Part shown: positions 18,376-26,833 of the stretch, in pieces
How the letters are laid out: every line of letters begins with the position of its first letter
Numbering within the stretch: position 1 is the stretch's first letter
Assembly: GCA_964202965.1 (NCBI GenBank)
Contig: CAXNKG010000012.1
Coordinates: 1-64,000, forward strand
Direction of reading: 5' to 3'
Length of the DNA: 64,000 nucleotides
Origin: CAXNKG01 sp964202965
GTDB taxonomy: Bacteria > Acidobacteriota > Vicinamibacteria > Vicinamibacterales > UBA2999
Translations under genes and position numbers: made by a program
Notes under the pieces: model-generated
The model's database searches: none
The model's input: the letters and a program-made list of their open reading frames with translations, nothing else
What the model was told of the DNA's origin: nothing

Positions 18376-19407
18376 TCACTGTTCCCTGGCCAGCAGCGCC
18401 TCGAGCGTCATGCCGACCTGGGAGCCGCCCTCGCCGAACGCCGTTCCGGTCCTGCGATCCGCGAAGTGCTTTCGCGCCATGTCGTAGATCTGCGGCGTCA
18501 GCTCGATGTAGCCGACTTCCTGGATGAGATCCGTCCGGCTGAAGAACATCTCCACGAACGTCTGAACTTCAGGGCGGTCGGCCGCCTTTCGCGAGACGTA
18601 GACGAACAGCGGCCGCGAGAGCGGCTGGTAGGTCCCGTTCCGCACCGTCTCCGCGGAGGGGGTGATGGGGCCCGCACCGTTATCCGGCTTCCCGTCCTCG
18701 ACCGGAACGAGCTTCAGCCGTTCGCGGTTCGACTCGACATACGCAAGTGGGAGGAAGCCCAGCGCGAGCTCGTCGCTGGAGACGCCCTGGACGATCACGT
18801 TGTCGTCCTCGCTGGAGGTGAAGTCGCCGCGGCTGGCGCCCTCTTTTCCAACAGTCGCCTCGGTAAAGTAATCGTAGGTGCCCGAATCGACCCCGGCGCC
18901 GAACAGGCGGATGTCGCGATTGGGCCAGGACGCGCGCACCTGGTTCCAGCGCATGACCTTACCCTGCGCCTCCGGTGCCCACAGCGTCTTGAGTTCGGCC
19001 ACCGTGATTGTGGTGGCCCACGTGTTCTTCGGATTCACCACGATGGCGAGACCGTCGTAGGCGATCGGGATCTCGATGTATGCAATGCCCGCCGTTTTAC
19101 AGGCTTCGATCTCCGCGGGACGAATCGGCCGCGACGCATTGCTGATGTCGGTCTCGCCGCGGCAGAACTTCTGGAACCCGCCACCCGTGCCGGAAATGCC
19201 GACCGTGGGCGTGCGGACGTCCGGGTGGGCCTTGCCGTACTCCTCGGCCACCGCCTCGGCGATCGGGAACACGGTGCTCGATCCGTCGAGCGTAATGAGC
19301 GCTTCCGGCGCGGCCCCGCCGTCCTGCTGGGCCGGGGTGCCGCCTCCGCAGGCGACCGTCAAGGTGATGAGCGCGGCCAGGAGAGCGGGTAACAGTGACT
19401 GTCGCAT
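18376..19407 (-). CDS. pstS: Phosphate-binding lipoprotein PstS
   Basis: A 343-residue substrate-binding protein. The signal peptide ends in the lipobox TVAC (Cys20). Phosphate-site motifs are DGSSTVFPI near the N-terminus, RPIRPAEIEACK, and GVDSGTYDYFTE in the centre. It captures periplasmic phosphate for PstCA-B. A candidate PHO box lies 43-60 bp upstream of the ATG. It is the first gene of the pstSCAB-phoU run. Confidence 0.96.
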   Translation of the reverse strand: MRQSLLPALLAALITLTVACGGGTPAQQDGGAAPEALITLDGSSTVFPIAEAVAEEYGKAHPDVRTPTVGISGTGGGFQKFCRGETDISNASRPIRPAEIEACKTAGIAYIEIPIAYDGLAIVVNPKNTWATTITVAELKTLWAPEAQGKVMRWNQVRASWPNRDIRLFGAGVDSGTYDYFTEATVGKEGASRGDFTSSEDDNVIVQGVSSDELALGFLPLAYVESNRERLKLVPVEDGKPDNGAGPITPSAETVRNGTYQPLSRPLFVYVSRKAADRPEVQTFVEMFFSRTDLIQEVGYIELTPQIYDMARKHFADRRTGTAFGEGGSQVGMTLEALLAREQ

Positions 19408-19449
19408 GCCTTCACGCTATGCGACGGCGATTACGCGGCGATTGCCGCC

Positions 19450-19467
19450 GTGTTAATTCCGTGTTAA
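19450..19467 (-). promoter_or_regulatory. Candidate PHO box upstream of pstS, inside the 3' end of ppx
   Basis: On the minus strand the sequence reads TTAACA-CGGAA-TTAACA: two identical 7-bp repeats (TTAACAC) separated by 4 bp, giving an 11-bp period. This is the architecture of PhoB/PhoP boxes, and TTAACA is the hexamer of the Bacillus PhoP box. It lies about 43 bp upstream of the pstS ATG and includes the last codons and stop of ppx. Position, symmetry and downstream gene agree; binding is not shown. Confidence 0.65.
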
Positions 19468-21003
19468 CGGTTTCGCGGCCGCCAGCCGGACCGGCTTTCG
19501 GACCAGGGCTTCGAACGGCGCGAGGTTGCGTGACGCCGCCCACATTTCCAGCTCGGCGTCGCCGGTCGTCCTGAGCTGGAGCAGCAGATCGCTGCCGCGG
19601 TCCTGCAGTTCCAGCGCGGAAATGATCTGCGCGTGGCTCCGGTCGAGGTTTTCCGCGACGCGGAGCAGGGAGGCGAGGATCCGGACGGTCTTCTGCAGCG
19701 CCGGCGTCAACGATCCGTATTCCTCGTGCGTCTTCTTCGGCGTGCTGCGGCGATGGTACCGCGCGACCAGCGCCATGACCTCGATCTCGTCCGGCTCAAA
19801 CCCGCGCAGGTCGCCGTTCTTGATCAGGTAATACGAGTGCCGGTGGTGGCGGGGATAGCTGATGTGCGTGCCGAGGTCGTGCATGAACGCCGCGTACTCC
19901 AGCCATTCGCGCTCGCGGTCGGTCAGCTCGTGCCGGGCGCGTGTCTGATCGAACAGCGCGAGCGCCAGCCGCGCGACCTGTTCCGCGTGCACCGCGACGT
20001 AGTTGCACCGTTCGGCAAGCTCGATGACGCTGCGGCGCCTGACGTCCGGGATGCGATCGGCCTGCGCGATCTCCTGCGTGTGGCGCCGCACGTAGTCGAT
20101 GACAAGTCCCTCCCGCAGCGCGAGGTCGCAGAGCGTCAGCTCTTCGGCGCCCAGGCGGCGCAGCAGCGTGTCGAGCAGGATGGCCCCCGCGACCGCGACG
20201 TCCGCGCGGCGCGGATCCAGGCCAGGAATCGTCAGGCGTCCTTCGAGGTCGCGGCTCTGCAGCTCCTTCCGCACGCGCCGGATCTGCTTCGCCGAGACAC
20301 GCAGGTTCCTCAATTCGTCGGGAGGCGTGCCCCTGACGGCGGTCGCGGCCATGACGCCGAGGCTCAGAATGGTCCCCGACGTCCCGACGACCCGGTCGAA
20401 CCCGATCTCCGCGATCTGATCGCAGTACCGTCCGGCCTCGGCGAGAATGTGCTTCTCGAGACGCGCCTCATCGCGGTCCGACAGCGGATCGGTGGTGACC
20501 AGCCGCTCCGACAGCCGGATGACGCCAAGCTTGAAGCTGCGTGCGAGCTGGACGGAGGACCCGGTCCCGAGCGTGACTTCGACGCTGCCGCCGCCGATAT
20601 CGATGACGACGGCGCGCGCGCTGCCGACATCGACGCCGTAGACCGCAGCCTGGTGGATCAGCCGCGCCTCCTCGGCGCCCGTGATGACGCGCGGCCGGAT
20701 GCCCGTCTCTTTCGCGAGGCGCGACAGAAACTCGCCGCCGTTCCGCGCTTCACGCGTGGCGCTTGTGGCGACCGCGCGGATCTTGTCCACGCGGTGCGAG
20801 TCGGCAATCTTTCTGAACGTCGACAGCGCCTGCAGAGCCGCGTTCATCGCCTCCGCCGTCAGCGCGCGCCCGTCGAGGCCGCCCGCGCCGAGCCGCACCA
20901 TGGCCTTCTCGCGATCGACGATCTCGAACGACAGGTCCGGGCGCACGCGGGCGACGATCATGTGGACCGAATTCGTCCCGATGTCGATCGCCGCTATACG
21001 CAT
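19453..21003 (-). CDS. ppx: Exopolyphosphatase / pppGpp phosphatase (Ppx/GppA)
   Basis: A 516-residue protein. The N-terminal sugar-kinase-like ATPase fold has AIDIGTNSVHMIVA at residues 4-17, a second phosphate loop VIDIGGGSVEVTLG, and GTSGTILSLG. The C-terminal part is an HD-type domain (FMHDLGTHISYPRHHRHS). It removes phosphate from polyphosphate, or converts pppGpp to ppGpp; the family does not separate these by sequence alone. It sits between pstS and the divergent CHAD gene. The start at 21003 was preferred over a Met 13 codons upstream because the latter would overlap the CHAD gene. Confidence 0.92.
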   Translation of the reverse strand: MRIAAIDIGTNSVHMIVARVRPDLSFEIVDREKAMVRLGAGGLDGRALTAEAMNAALQALSTFRKIADSHRVDKIRAVATSATREARNGGEFLSRLAKETGIRPRVITGAEEARLIHQAAVYGVDVGSARAVVIDIGGGSVEVTLGTGSSVQLARSFKLGVIRLSERLVTTDPLSDRDEARLEKHILAEAGRYCDQIAEIGFDRVVGTSGTILSLGVMAATAVRGTPPDELRNLRVSAKQIRRVRKELQSRDLEGRLTIPGLDPRRADVAVAGAILLDTLLRRLGAEELTLCDLALREGLVIDYVRRHTQEIAQADRIPDVRRRSVIELAERCNYVAVHAEQVARLALALFDQTRARHELTDREREWLEYAAFMHDLGTHISYPRHHRHSYYLIKNGDLRGFEPDEIEVMALVARYHRRSTPKKTHEEYGSLTPALQKTVRILASLLRVAENLDRSHAQIISALELQDRGSDLLLQLRTTGDAELEMWAASRNLAPFEALVRKPVRLAAAKPLTRN

Positions 21004-21023
21004 GCGGGGATATAGTAGGCACA
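21004..21023. promoter_or_regulatory. 20-bp divergent gap with facing -10-like hexamers
   Basis: Only 20 bp separate the ppx and CHAD start codons. TATAGT (21011-21016) lies 7 nt before the CHAD ATG. On the other strand TACTAT lies 8 nt before the ppx ATG. Both positions suit leaderless transcripts beginning at or next to the ATG. No Shine-Dalgarno sequence fits in either leader. Confidence 0.5.
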
Positions 21024-21935
21024 ATGACGCGCCGCACCACATCGCCGACGGAGATGGTCATCCGTCAGCGCGCCAGGGCGCTCGAGCGGTCGCTGCCCGG
21101 CGCGCAGAAGGGCAGGGTCGAGTGCGTGCACAAGGCGCGCGTGGCGACTCGCCGCCTGCGCGAAGCGGCGCCGCTCATCGTGTCCGGCGCGCGTGGCCGG
21201 AAGTTCGAGCGTCGCATGCGGCGTCTGACGCGCGCGCTCGGGTCCGTGCGCGAGCTCGACGTGGCGCTCGTGACCCTGGACGAGCTTTGCGCGGCCGGCG
21301 CCGTGGCCGTGGCCTCAATCGCGCGGCTCAGGCAGGAAATCCGGCTGGAACGCGAACGCGTTTACGCGCACATGCGCGCGGAGGTGTCACGGATCGACGC
21401 AGAGCGGCTGCGCAGGAAACTGGTGGCTGCCGCGCGCAAGCACCAGTCGCAGGTGTCCGTGCGGACGAGGGACCCTAAGCGCATCGCGCGCGCCCGGACG
21501 CGCGCCGCACGCCGGGCGGACCGCCTGCGCGCGACCATCGGCAATGCCTCAACCATCTATCTGCCGGACCGCCTGCACGAGGTACGCGTCGCGGTGAAGA
21601 AACTGCGCTACGCCCTCGAGGTCGCGCGTGAGCTCAGCGGGTCGCGCGCCGTGGCACAGATAGGGACGCTCAAGCAGGTGCAGGACCTGCTCGGACGGAT
21701 GCACGATCTGGAAGTGCTGATCCTGCGCGTCCGCGGCCTGCAGGGGTCGCCCCAGGCCCTCACCCTTCGGATCTCCGCCAACCTCGATCATCTGGTCCGG
21801 CATCTGGAAACCGAGTGCCGCCAGATCCACGGCCGGTACGTGACCATGCGCCGCCGGCTCGTGGCGGTGTGCGACACGACCGAGAAAGCCGCCGCTCCGC
21901 GGGACTCCTCCAGAGCCGCGGCGTCCGCCGCATAG
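21024..21935 (+). CDS. CHAD-domain protein
   Basis: A 303-residue helical, strongly basic protein with the two half-repeats of CHAD: HKARVATRRLRE near residue 35 and HEVRVAVKKLRYALE near 190. CHAD domains bind inorganic polyphosphate through these Lys/Arg helices and are found on polyphosphate granules. Its divergent neighbour is an exopolyphosphatase and its downstream neighbour is SixA, supporting a phosphate or polyphosphate role. No CYTH domain is attached. Confidence 0.9.
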   Translation: MTRRTTSPTEMVIRQRARALERSLPGAQKGRVECVHKARVATRRLREAAPLIVSGARGRKFERRMRRLTRALGSVRELDVALVTLDELCAAGAVAVASIARLRQEIRLERERVYAHMRAEVSRIDAERLRRKLVAAARKHQSQVSVRTRDPKRIARARTRAARRADRLRATIGNASTIYLPDRLHEVRVAVKKLRYALEVARELSGSRAVAQIGTLKQVQDLLGRMHDLEVLILRVRGLQGSPQALTLRISANLDHLVRHLETECRQIHGRYVTMRRRLVAVCDTTEKAAAPRDSSRAAASAA

Positions 21936-22442
21936 ATGGCCGGCCCCTGCGAGCTGTACCTGGTCCGTCACGCGATTGCGGCAGACCGCGGCGAGGACTG
22001 GCCAGACGACGACAAGCGGCCGCTGACCGCGCGCGGCGTCGCGCGGTTCAGGGAGTCGGTCGAAGGCCTGCGGACGCTTGGCGTGGAGGTCGACGAAATG
22101 TTCACGAGCCCGTTGATTCGCGCGAAGCAGACGGCGGAGCTGATCGCGTCCGGTCTCGCTGGACAACCGACTGTGCGCACGCTCGATGCGCTCGCCCCTG
22201 GGCACGCGCCGGGTTCCGTGATGGCGCAGCTCGCGCGCGCCGCGAAGCGCCGGCGGATTGCGCTCGTCGGTCACGAGCCCGGTCTGGGCGAGCTCGCCGC
22301 TCACCTGATCGGCGCGGGGCGCGCGCTCCCGTTCAAGAAGGGCGGCGTCTGCCGGATTGACGTCGAGAGCCTGACGTCCCGCCGCCCGGGCGCGCTCAGC
22401 TGGTTCGTGCAACCGAAGCTGCTGAGGGGGTTGAGGAAGTAA
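21936..22442 (+). CDS. sixA: SixA-type phosphohistidine phosphatase
   Basis: A 168-residue histidine phosphatase. The phospho-acceptor motif YLVRHAIA is at about residues 8-15, FTSPLIRAKQTAEL carries the second Arg, and GHEPGLGEL the second catalytic His. The length and the PLTARGVARF stretch match SixA, which dephosphorylates phosphohistidine on signalling proteins. The ATG follows the CHAD stop without a gap. CHAD and SixA genes are often adjacent. Confidence 0.88.
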   Translation: MAGPCELYLVRHAIAADRGEDWPDDDKRPLTARGVARFRESVEGLRTLGVEVDEMFTSPLIRAKQTAELIASGLAGQPTVRTLDALAPGHAPGSVMAQLARAAKRRRIALVGHEPGLGELAAHLIGAGRALPFKKGGVCRIDVESLTSRRPGALSWFVQPKLLRGLRK

Positions 22443-22562
22443 GTCAAAAGTCAAAAGTCAAAAGTGAAGAGTCAAAAGTGAAAAGTAAGTCAGAAGTATT
22501 CGACCCGTACCTTTTGACCTTTGACCCTTGACCTTTGACTTTTGACTTTTGACTTTTGACTT
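22443..22562 (+). repeat. Inverted array of GTCAAAA heptamers
   Basis: Tandem GTCAAAA units (22443-22498) are followed, after a short spacer, by their reverse complement TTTTGAC units (22511-22562). The whole could form a hairpin with arms of about 50 nt. It starts directly at the sixA stop and ends just before the lipid kinase start. A second copy lies at 46018-46093. It may act as a terminator or attenuator; its origin is unknown. Confidence 0.85.
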
Positions 22563-22571
22563 TCCACCCAC

Positions 22572-23495
22572 ATGGTTCCGCCTCGCATCGCGATCATCAT
22601 CAATCCGATCTCCGGGACCGGGGGGCGGTTGCACACTGCGCGCGAGCGCGCCGAGCGCGCCGCGGCGCTGGTCGCGGCGCGCGGACTGGACGCGCGCGTG
22701 TTCCTGACCGAGCGCCAGGGCCACGCGCGTGAAATCGCCGACGCCATGCTGCGCGACGGTGTGGCGACGATCGTGGCGTGGGGCGGAGACGGCACCGTCA
22801 ATGAAATCGCGTCCGCCATGGTCTTCCGCGACGCGACCCTCGGCATCATTCCGGGCGGATCGGGCAACGGGCTCGCCCGCGAACTGCACATTCCAATGGA
22901 TCCTGCCGGTGCCATCGACGTTGCCCTGACCGGCCGCGACGTGCAGATTGATGCCGGCGAGCTGGATGGCCGCCTGTTCTTCAATGTCGCGGGCATCGGC
23001 CTCGACGCCCGCGTGGCCCACCGGTTCGCGGCCGAGGGACGGCACAACCGCGGGTTCCGGAAATATCTGAGCGTCACCGCGCGGGAGCTGTTCTCGTACA
23101 CGCCGGATGATCACACCGTGGTCGCCGACGGCGAATCCGTTCGCGTGCGGGCGCTGTTCATCGCGATTGCCAACTCACGGCAATACGGAAACGGTGCACT
23201 GATTGCGCCGGATGCGAAGGTCAACGATGGGCAGCTCGATGTCGTCGTGGTCGCCGCGCGCTCCGCGCTGTCGGCACTCATGCAGGTGCCGAGGATCTTT
23301 ACCGGCCGGATTGCCCGTGTCAGCGGAGTGACGATGCGCCGCGCCACCGAGGTGACCATTTCGTCCGCCAGGCCGGTGGTCTATCACGTGGACGGTGAAC
23401 CCTGTGTAGGATCGGTTGCGATCACGGCACGGGTGCGTCCTGGTGCGCTGCGCGTGCGGGTCCCCGCAGGTGAGCGGCTCGAGGTCCTTGCGTGA
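22572..23495 (+). CDS. YegS/DagK-family lipid kinase
   Basis: A 307-residue diacylglycerol-kinase-like enzyme. Family motifs are NPISGTGGR at residue 11, WGGDGTVNEIA around 71, PGGSGNGLARE and the C-terminal VVYHVDGEP. Members phosphorylate diacylglycerol, ceramide or related lipids with ATP; the substrate here cannot be told. The stop overlaps the permease start as GTGA. The start sits immediately after the inverted heptamer array. Confidence 0.9.
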   Translation: MVPPRIAIIINPISGTGGRLHTARERAERAAALVAARGLDARVFLTERQGHAREIADAMLRDGVATIVAWGGDGTVNEIASAMVFRDATLGIIPGGSGNGLARELHIPMDPAGAIDVALTGRDVQIDAGELDGRLFFNVAGIGLDARVAHRFAAEGRHNRGFRKYLSVTARELFSYTPDDHTVVADGESVRVRALFIAIANSRQYGNGALIAPDAKVNDGQLDVVVVAARSALSALMQVPRIFTGRIARVSGVTMRRATEVTISSARPVVYHVDGEPCVGSVAITARVRPGALRVRVPAGERLEVLA

Positions 23496-26400
23496 AGTTC
23501 CTGATCCTCCGGAATCTGGCGTACTACTGGCGGTCGCATCTCGCGGCGATCGCCGGCGTCGCCACCGCTGTCGCGGTCCTCGCGGGCGCCCTGCTTGTCG
23601 GCGATTCCGTGCGGGGAACGCTCCGTGACCTCGCCGCCCAGCGCCTCGGCCAGACCGATCACGTCGTCGTCTCGAGCGGGTTGTTCCGCGAGGCGCTCGC
23701 CGCGGACATGCGCGCGGACGCCGCGTTCGGTCGCGGATTCACCGACGCGGCGCCGCTCATCATCCTGCCTGCCATCGTGACCAACCAGGACAGCGGCCGC
23801 CGGCTCGGAGACGTGCGCGCGTACGGTGTGGACGATCGGTTCTGGACCTTCCACGGTACCGGCCGGTCTGGTCCGGCGGAGGACGAGGCGCTGATGAGTC
23901 CCTCCCTGGCGGAAGAACTGGGCGCCGCCAGTGGGACGACACTGCTGGTCCGCGTGCAGCGGCCTTCGGATATTCCGCTCGAGTCGCTGCACGGACGGAA
24001 AGAGGATGCCGGCCGCACGATTCGATTCACTGCCGCCGGCGTGCAGCCGTCGGACGCGATGGGAGAGTTCTCGCTCGAGCAGCGGCAGTCCGCCGTCAGA
24101 GCGATCTTCGTCCCGTTGTCGCAGGTGCAGCGGGAGCTCGACGTTCCGGATCGTGTCAACACGTTGCTTGTGGCGACGCGCGATGGAGCGGCAGGCGAGG
24201 CCGACGCGCTCCAGGACGTGATTCGCCGCACGGCCGCGCTCGCCGACGTCGGACTCAGCGTGACGACGCTGCGGGCGCGCAACCGTCTCACCGTCACTTC
24301 GGATGCCGGCGTGATGACGGATCAGCACGCGGCCGCGGCCGCCGGGTTATCGCTGGGGGCAGGGGAGAGCCAGCCGCTGCTCACGTATCTGGCGAACACG
24401 CTTCGCATTGGCGATCGTGACATTCCGTACTCGCTGGTCACGGCCACTGACCTGACGTCGATGACCCCCGATCCGGGCGCCGTCGATGGCGATCCGATCG
24501 TGCTCAACGCGTGGGCGGCGTCGGAGCTCCAGGCGCGCGTCGGCGATTCGGTCTCGCTCGAGTATTACGTGTGGCAGGACACCGGCCGGCTTGCGGCCGA
24601 GGCGGCCGACTTCCGCGTCGCGGCGATCGTGCCCATCGCGGCCGGCGATCGCGACATGGCACCCGCGTATCCCGGGATCACGGACTCCGCGACCATCGTC
24701 GACTGGGATCCGCCGTTTCCCCTCGACCTGCGCCGGATCCAGCGGCGCGACGAAGCGTACTGGAACGAGTACCGGACGACCCCCAAGGCGTTCGTCGATT
24801 TTGAGACGGGGCGGCGGCTCTGGCGATCGCGCCACGGAGGCGTCACGTCGATCCGCCTCGCTGCGCCGCCCGGGCAGACCCTCGATGAGGCCCGCGAGAC
24901 GTACGAATCCCGGCTGAGAGCGAACATCGATCCGCTGGCCGCCGGACTGGCTGTTCGTGATGTTCGCGCCGACAGCGCGATGGCCGCTCGCGGCGCCACC
25001 GATTTCGGCGCCTACTTCGTGTACTTCAGCTTCTTTCTCGTCGTGTCGGCGCTGCTGCTGGCGGTGTTGTTCTTCAAGCTGGGCGTCGATCAGCGCGCGC
25101 GGGAAATCGGATTGCTTCGCGCCGTGGGGTTCGGGCCCGCGGCTCTGAGGCGCGTGTTCCTCGCCGAAGGCTTGTTCCTGTCCCTCGTCGGCAGCATCGT
25201 CGGGGTCGCCGGGGCCGTGGCCTACGCGGGGCTGCTGGTCGCCGCCCTGCGCACATGGTGGGTGGATGCCATCGGGACGCGCGCACTGACGCTGCACGTC
25301 TCCGCCGTATCACTGCTGGCAGGCGCGGCGGGGGTCGTCATCGCCGCGCTCGTCTGCATCTGGTGGACGCTTCGCGGGCTGGGCCGGTTGTCCGAACGTG
25401 AGCTGCTCGCCGGTCAACTCTCGGCCGATGGCGATCGCGCCGCCACTGCCTCCAGCCGCAGGTATGCCGGTGCCGGCATCGCACTGGCCGCCGCCGGCGC
25501 TGCATTGATTGGCGCGGCGAGCGCGGATCTGCTTGCGGCCGCCGGTGCGTTCTTCGGCGCAGGCGCGCTGCTGCTGGCTGCAGGCCTCTGTTTCTGCAGC
25601 GCGATGTTCCGCCTGAGAGACGGCGCGGGCGTTGTTGAGCGCGGCTGGGGGCGCGGCTGGCCGTCCGTGTCGCGGCTGGGACTGCGAAACACGACGTACA
25701 GGCCTGCCCGCAGCGTGCTCTCCATCGCGGTCATCGCCTCGGCGACCTTCATCCTGATGGCCGTGGACGCTTTCCGCCGTGACGCCGGGGCGGATGCCGG
25801 CAACCGGTCGTCCGGCACCGGCGGGTACGCGCTCTTCGTCGAAGCGCTCGTTCCGGTGGCGCACGACCCGAACACCGAGGAAGGCCGGCAGGCCCTGAAT
25901 CTGATCGGATTCGAGGGCGCGACGTTCGAGCCGTTCCGGCTGCTGCCGGGCGACGACGCCAGCTGCCTGAACTTGTACGTGCCGACGCGGCCGCGCATCC
26001 TCGGCGCGAGTGACGCGTTCATCGAGCAGGGCCGCTTTGCCTTTCAGGAGTCGGTTGCCGTTACCGATGAGGACCGCGCGAACCCGTGGCGGCTGCTGCA
26101 GTCGCCTGAGGGCGACGGCGCAATCCCCGTCATCGTCGATGCGAACTCGTTGACGTACGTTCTGCATAAGCGTCTCGGGGACGACCTGACGATCACGTTC
26201 GACAACCGCGAGATCACGCTCCGGATTGTCGCCTCGCTGCGCGACAGCATGCTGCAGAGCGAGCTCGTGATGTCGCAGGCGAACTTCGTCCAGCACTTTC
26301 CAGACCAGCAGGGATATCAGGTGTTTCTGGTCGACTCGCAGGACAGTCCCGGTGAGCTTGCCGCCCGCGTGGAAGACGCACTGACCGATGTCGGCGGCGA

Positions 26401-26833
26401 TGCGACCGCCGCGGCGGAGCGTCTGGCGGCATTTCATCGCGTGGAAAACACCTACCTCTCGACGTTCCAGACGCTCGGCGGCCTCGGCCTGCTGCTGGGA
26501 ACGGTCGGGCTGGGCGCCGTCATGCTGCGCAACGTCATCGAGCGGCGACGGGAACTGGCCATGCTGGGCGCGCTCGGGTTTCGTCGCGGCCACTTCATGC
26601 TGATGGCGGCCGCCGAGACGATGCTCCTGCTCGCCGGCGGACTCGGTGTGGGCGCGATCTGCGCCGCGGTGGCGATTGCCCCCACGGTGGTGGAACGTGG
26701 CGGGCGCCTGCCTGTCAGCGCAGCCGGCCTGCTGGTGATCTTTGCGGTGTTCCTGACCGGTCTGCTATCGTCGCTCGCAGCGACGCGCCTGGTGTCGCGC
26801 GCACCGGTGCTGCAGTCGCTCCGAACCGAATGA
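23492..26833 (+). CDS. FtsX/MacB-type ABC transporter permease (large, two FtsX modules)
   Basis: An 1113-residue membrane protein. An N-terminal helix (about residues 13-35) precedes a long periplasmic MacB-type domain. A first FtsX module lies at about 510-640 (FVYFSFFLVVSALLLAVLFF, LLRAVGFGPAALRRVF), there is another periplasmic domain, and a second FtsX module is at the C-terminus (LGLLLGTVGLGAVMLRN, LGALGFRRGHF). Such double-module permeases act in lipoprotein or macrolide export and need an ATPase. No ABC ATPase is adjacent, which is unusual. GTG start overlapping the kinase stop. Confidence 0.87.
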   Translation: MKFLILRNLAYYWRSHLAAIAGVATAVAVLAGALLVGDSVRGTLRDLAAQRLGQTDHVVVSSGLFREALAADMRADAAFGRGFTDAAPLIILPAIVTNQDSGRRLGDVRAYGVDDRFWTFHGTGRSGPAEDEALMSPSLAEELGAASGTTLLVRVQRPSDIPLESLHGRKEDAGRTIRFTAAGVQPSDAMGEFSLEQRQSAVRAIFVPLSQVQRELDVPDRVNTLLVATRDGAAGEADALQDVIRRTAALADVGLSVTTLRARNRLTVTSDAGVMTDQHAAAAAGLSLGAGESQPLLTYLANTLRIGDRDIPYSLVTATDLTSMTPDPGAVDGDPIVLNAWAASELQARVGDSVSLEYYVWQDTGRLAAEAADFRVAAIVPIAAGDRDMAPAYPGITDSATIVDWDPPFPLDLRRIQRRDEAYWNEYRTTPKAFVDFETGRRLWRSRHGGVTSIRLAAPPGQTLDEARETYESRLRANIDPLAAGLAVRDVRADSAMAARGATDFGAYFVYFSFFLVVSALLLAVLFFKLGVDQRAREIGLLRAVGFGPAALRRVFLAEGLFLSLVGSIVGVAGAVAYAGLLVAALRTWWVDAIGTRALTLHVSAVSLLAGAAGVVIAALVCIWWTLRGLGRLSERELLAGQLSADGDRAATASSRRYAGAGIALAAAGAALIGAASADLLAAAGAFFGAGALLLAAGLCFCSAMFRLRDGAGVVERGWGRGWPSVSRLGLRNTTYRPARSVLSIAVIASATFILMAVDAFRRDAGADAGNRSSGTGGYALFVEALVPVAHDPNTEEGRQALNLIGFEGATFEPFRLLPGDDASCLNLYVPTRPRILGASDAFIEQGRFAFQESVAVTDEDRANPWRLLQSPEGDGAIPVIVDANSLTYVLHKRLGDDLTITFDNREITLRIVASLRDSMLQSELVMSQANFVQHFPDQQGYQVFLVDSQDSPGELAARVEDALTDVGGDATAAAERLAAFHRVENTYLSTFQTLGGLGLLLGTVGLGAVMLRNVIERRRELAMLGALGFRRGHFMLMAAAETMLLLAGGLGVGAICAAVAIAPTVVERGGRLPVSAAGLLVIFAVFLTGLLSSLAATRLVSRAPVLQSLRTE

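Noticed and set aside
22490..23114. Minus-strand frames ending in KVKSQKSKVK-like sequence
   Set aside because: These are readings of the GTCAAAA array joined to antisense of the lipid kinase gene.
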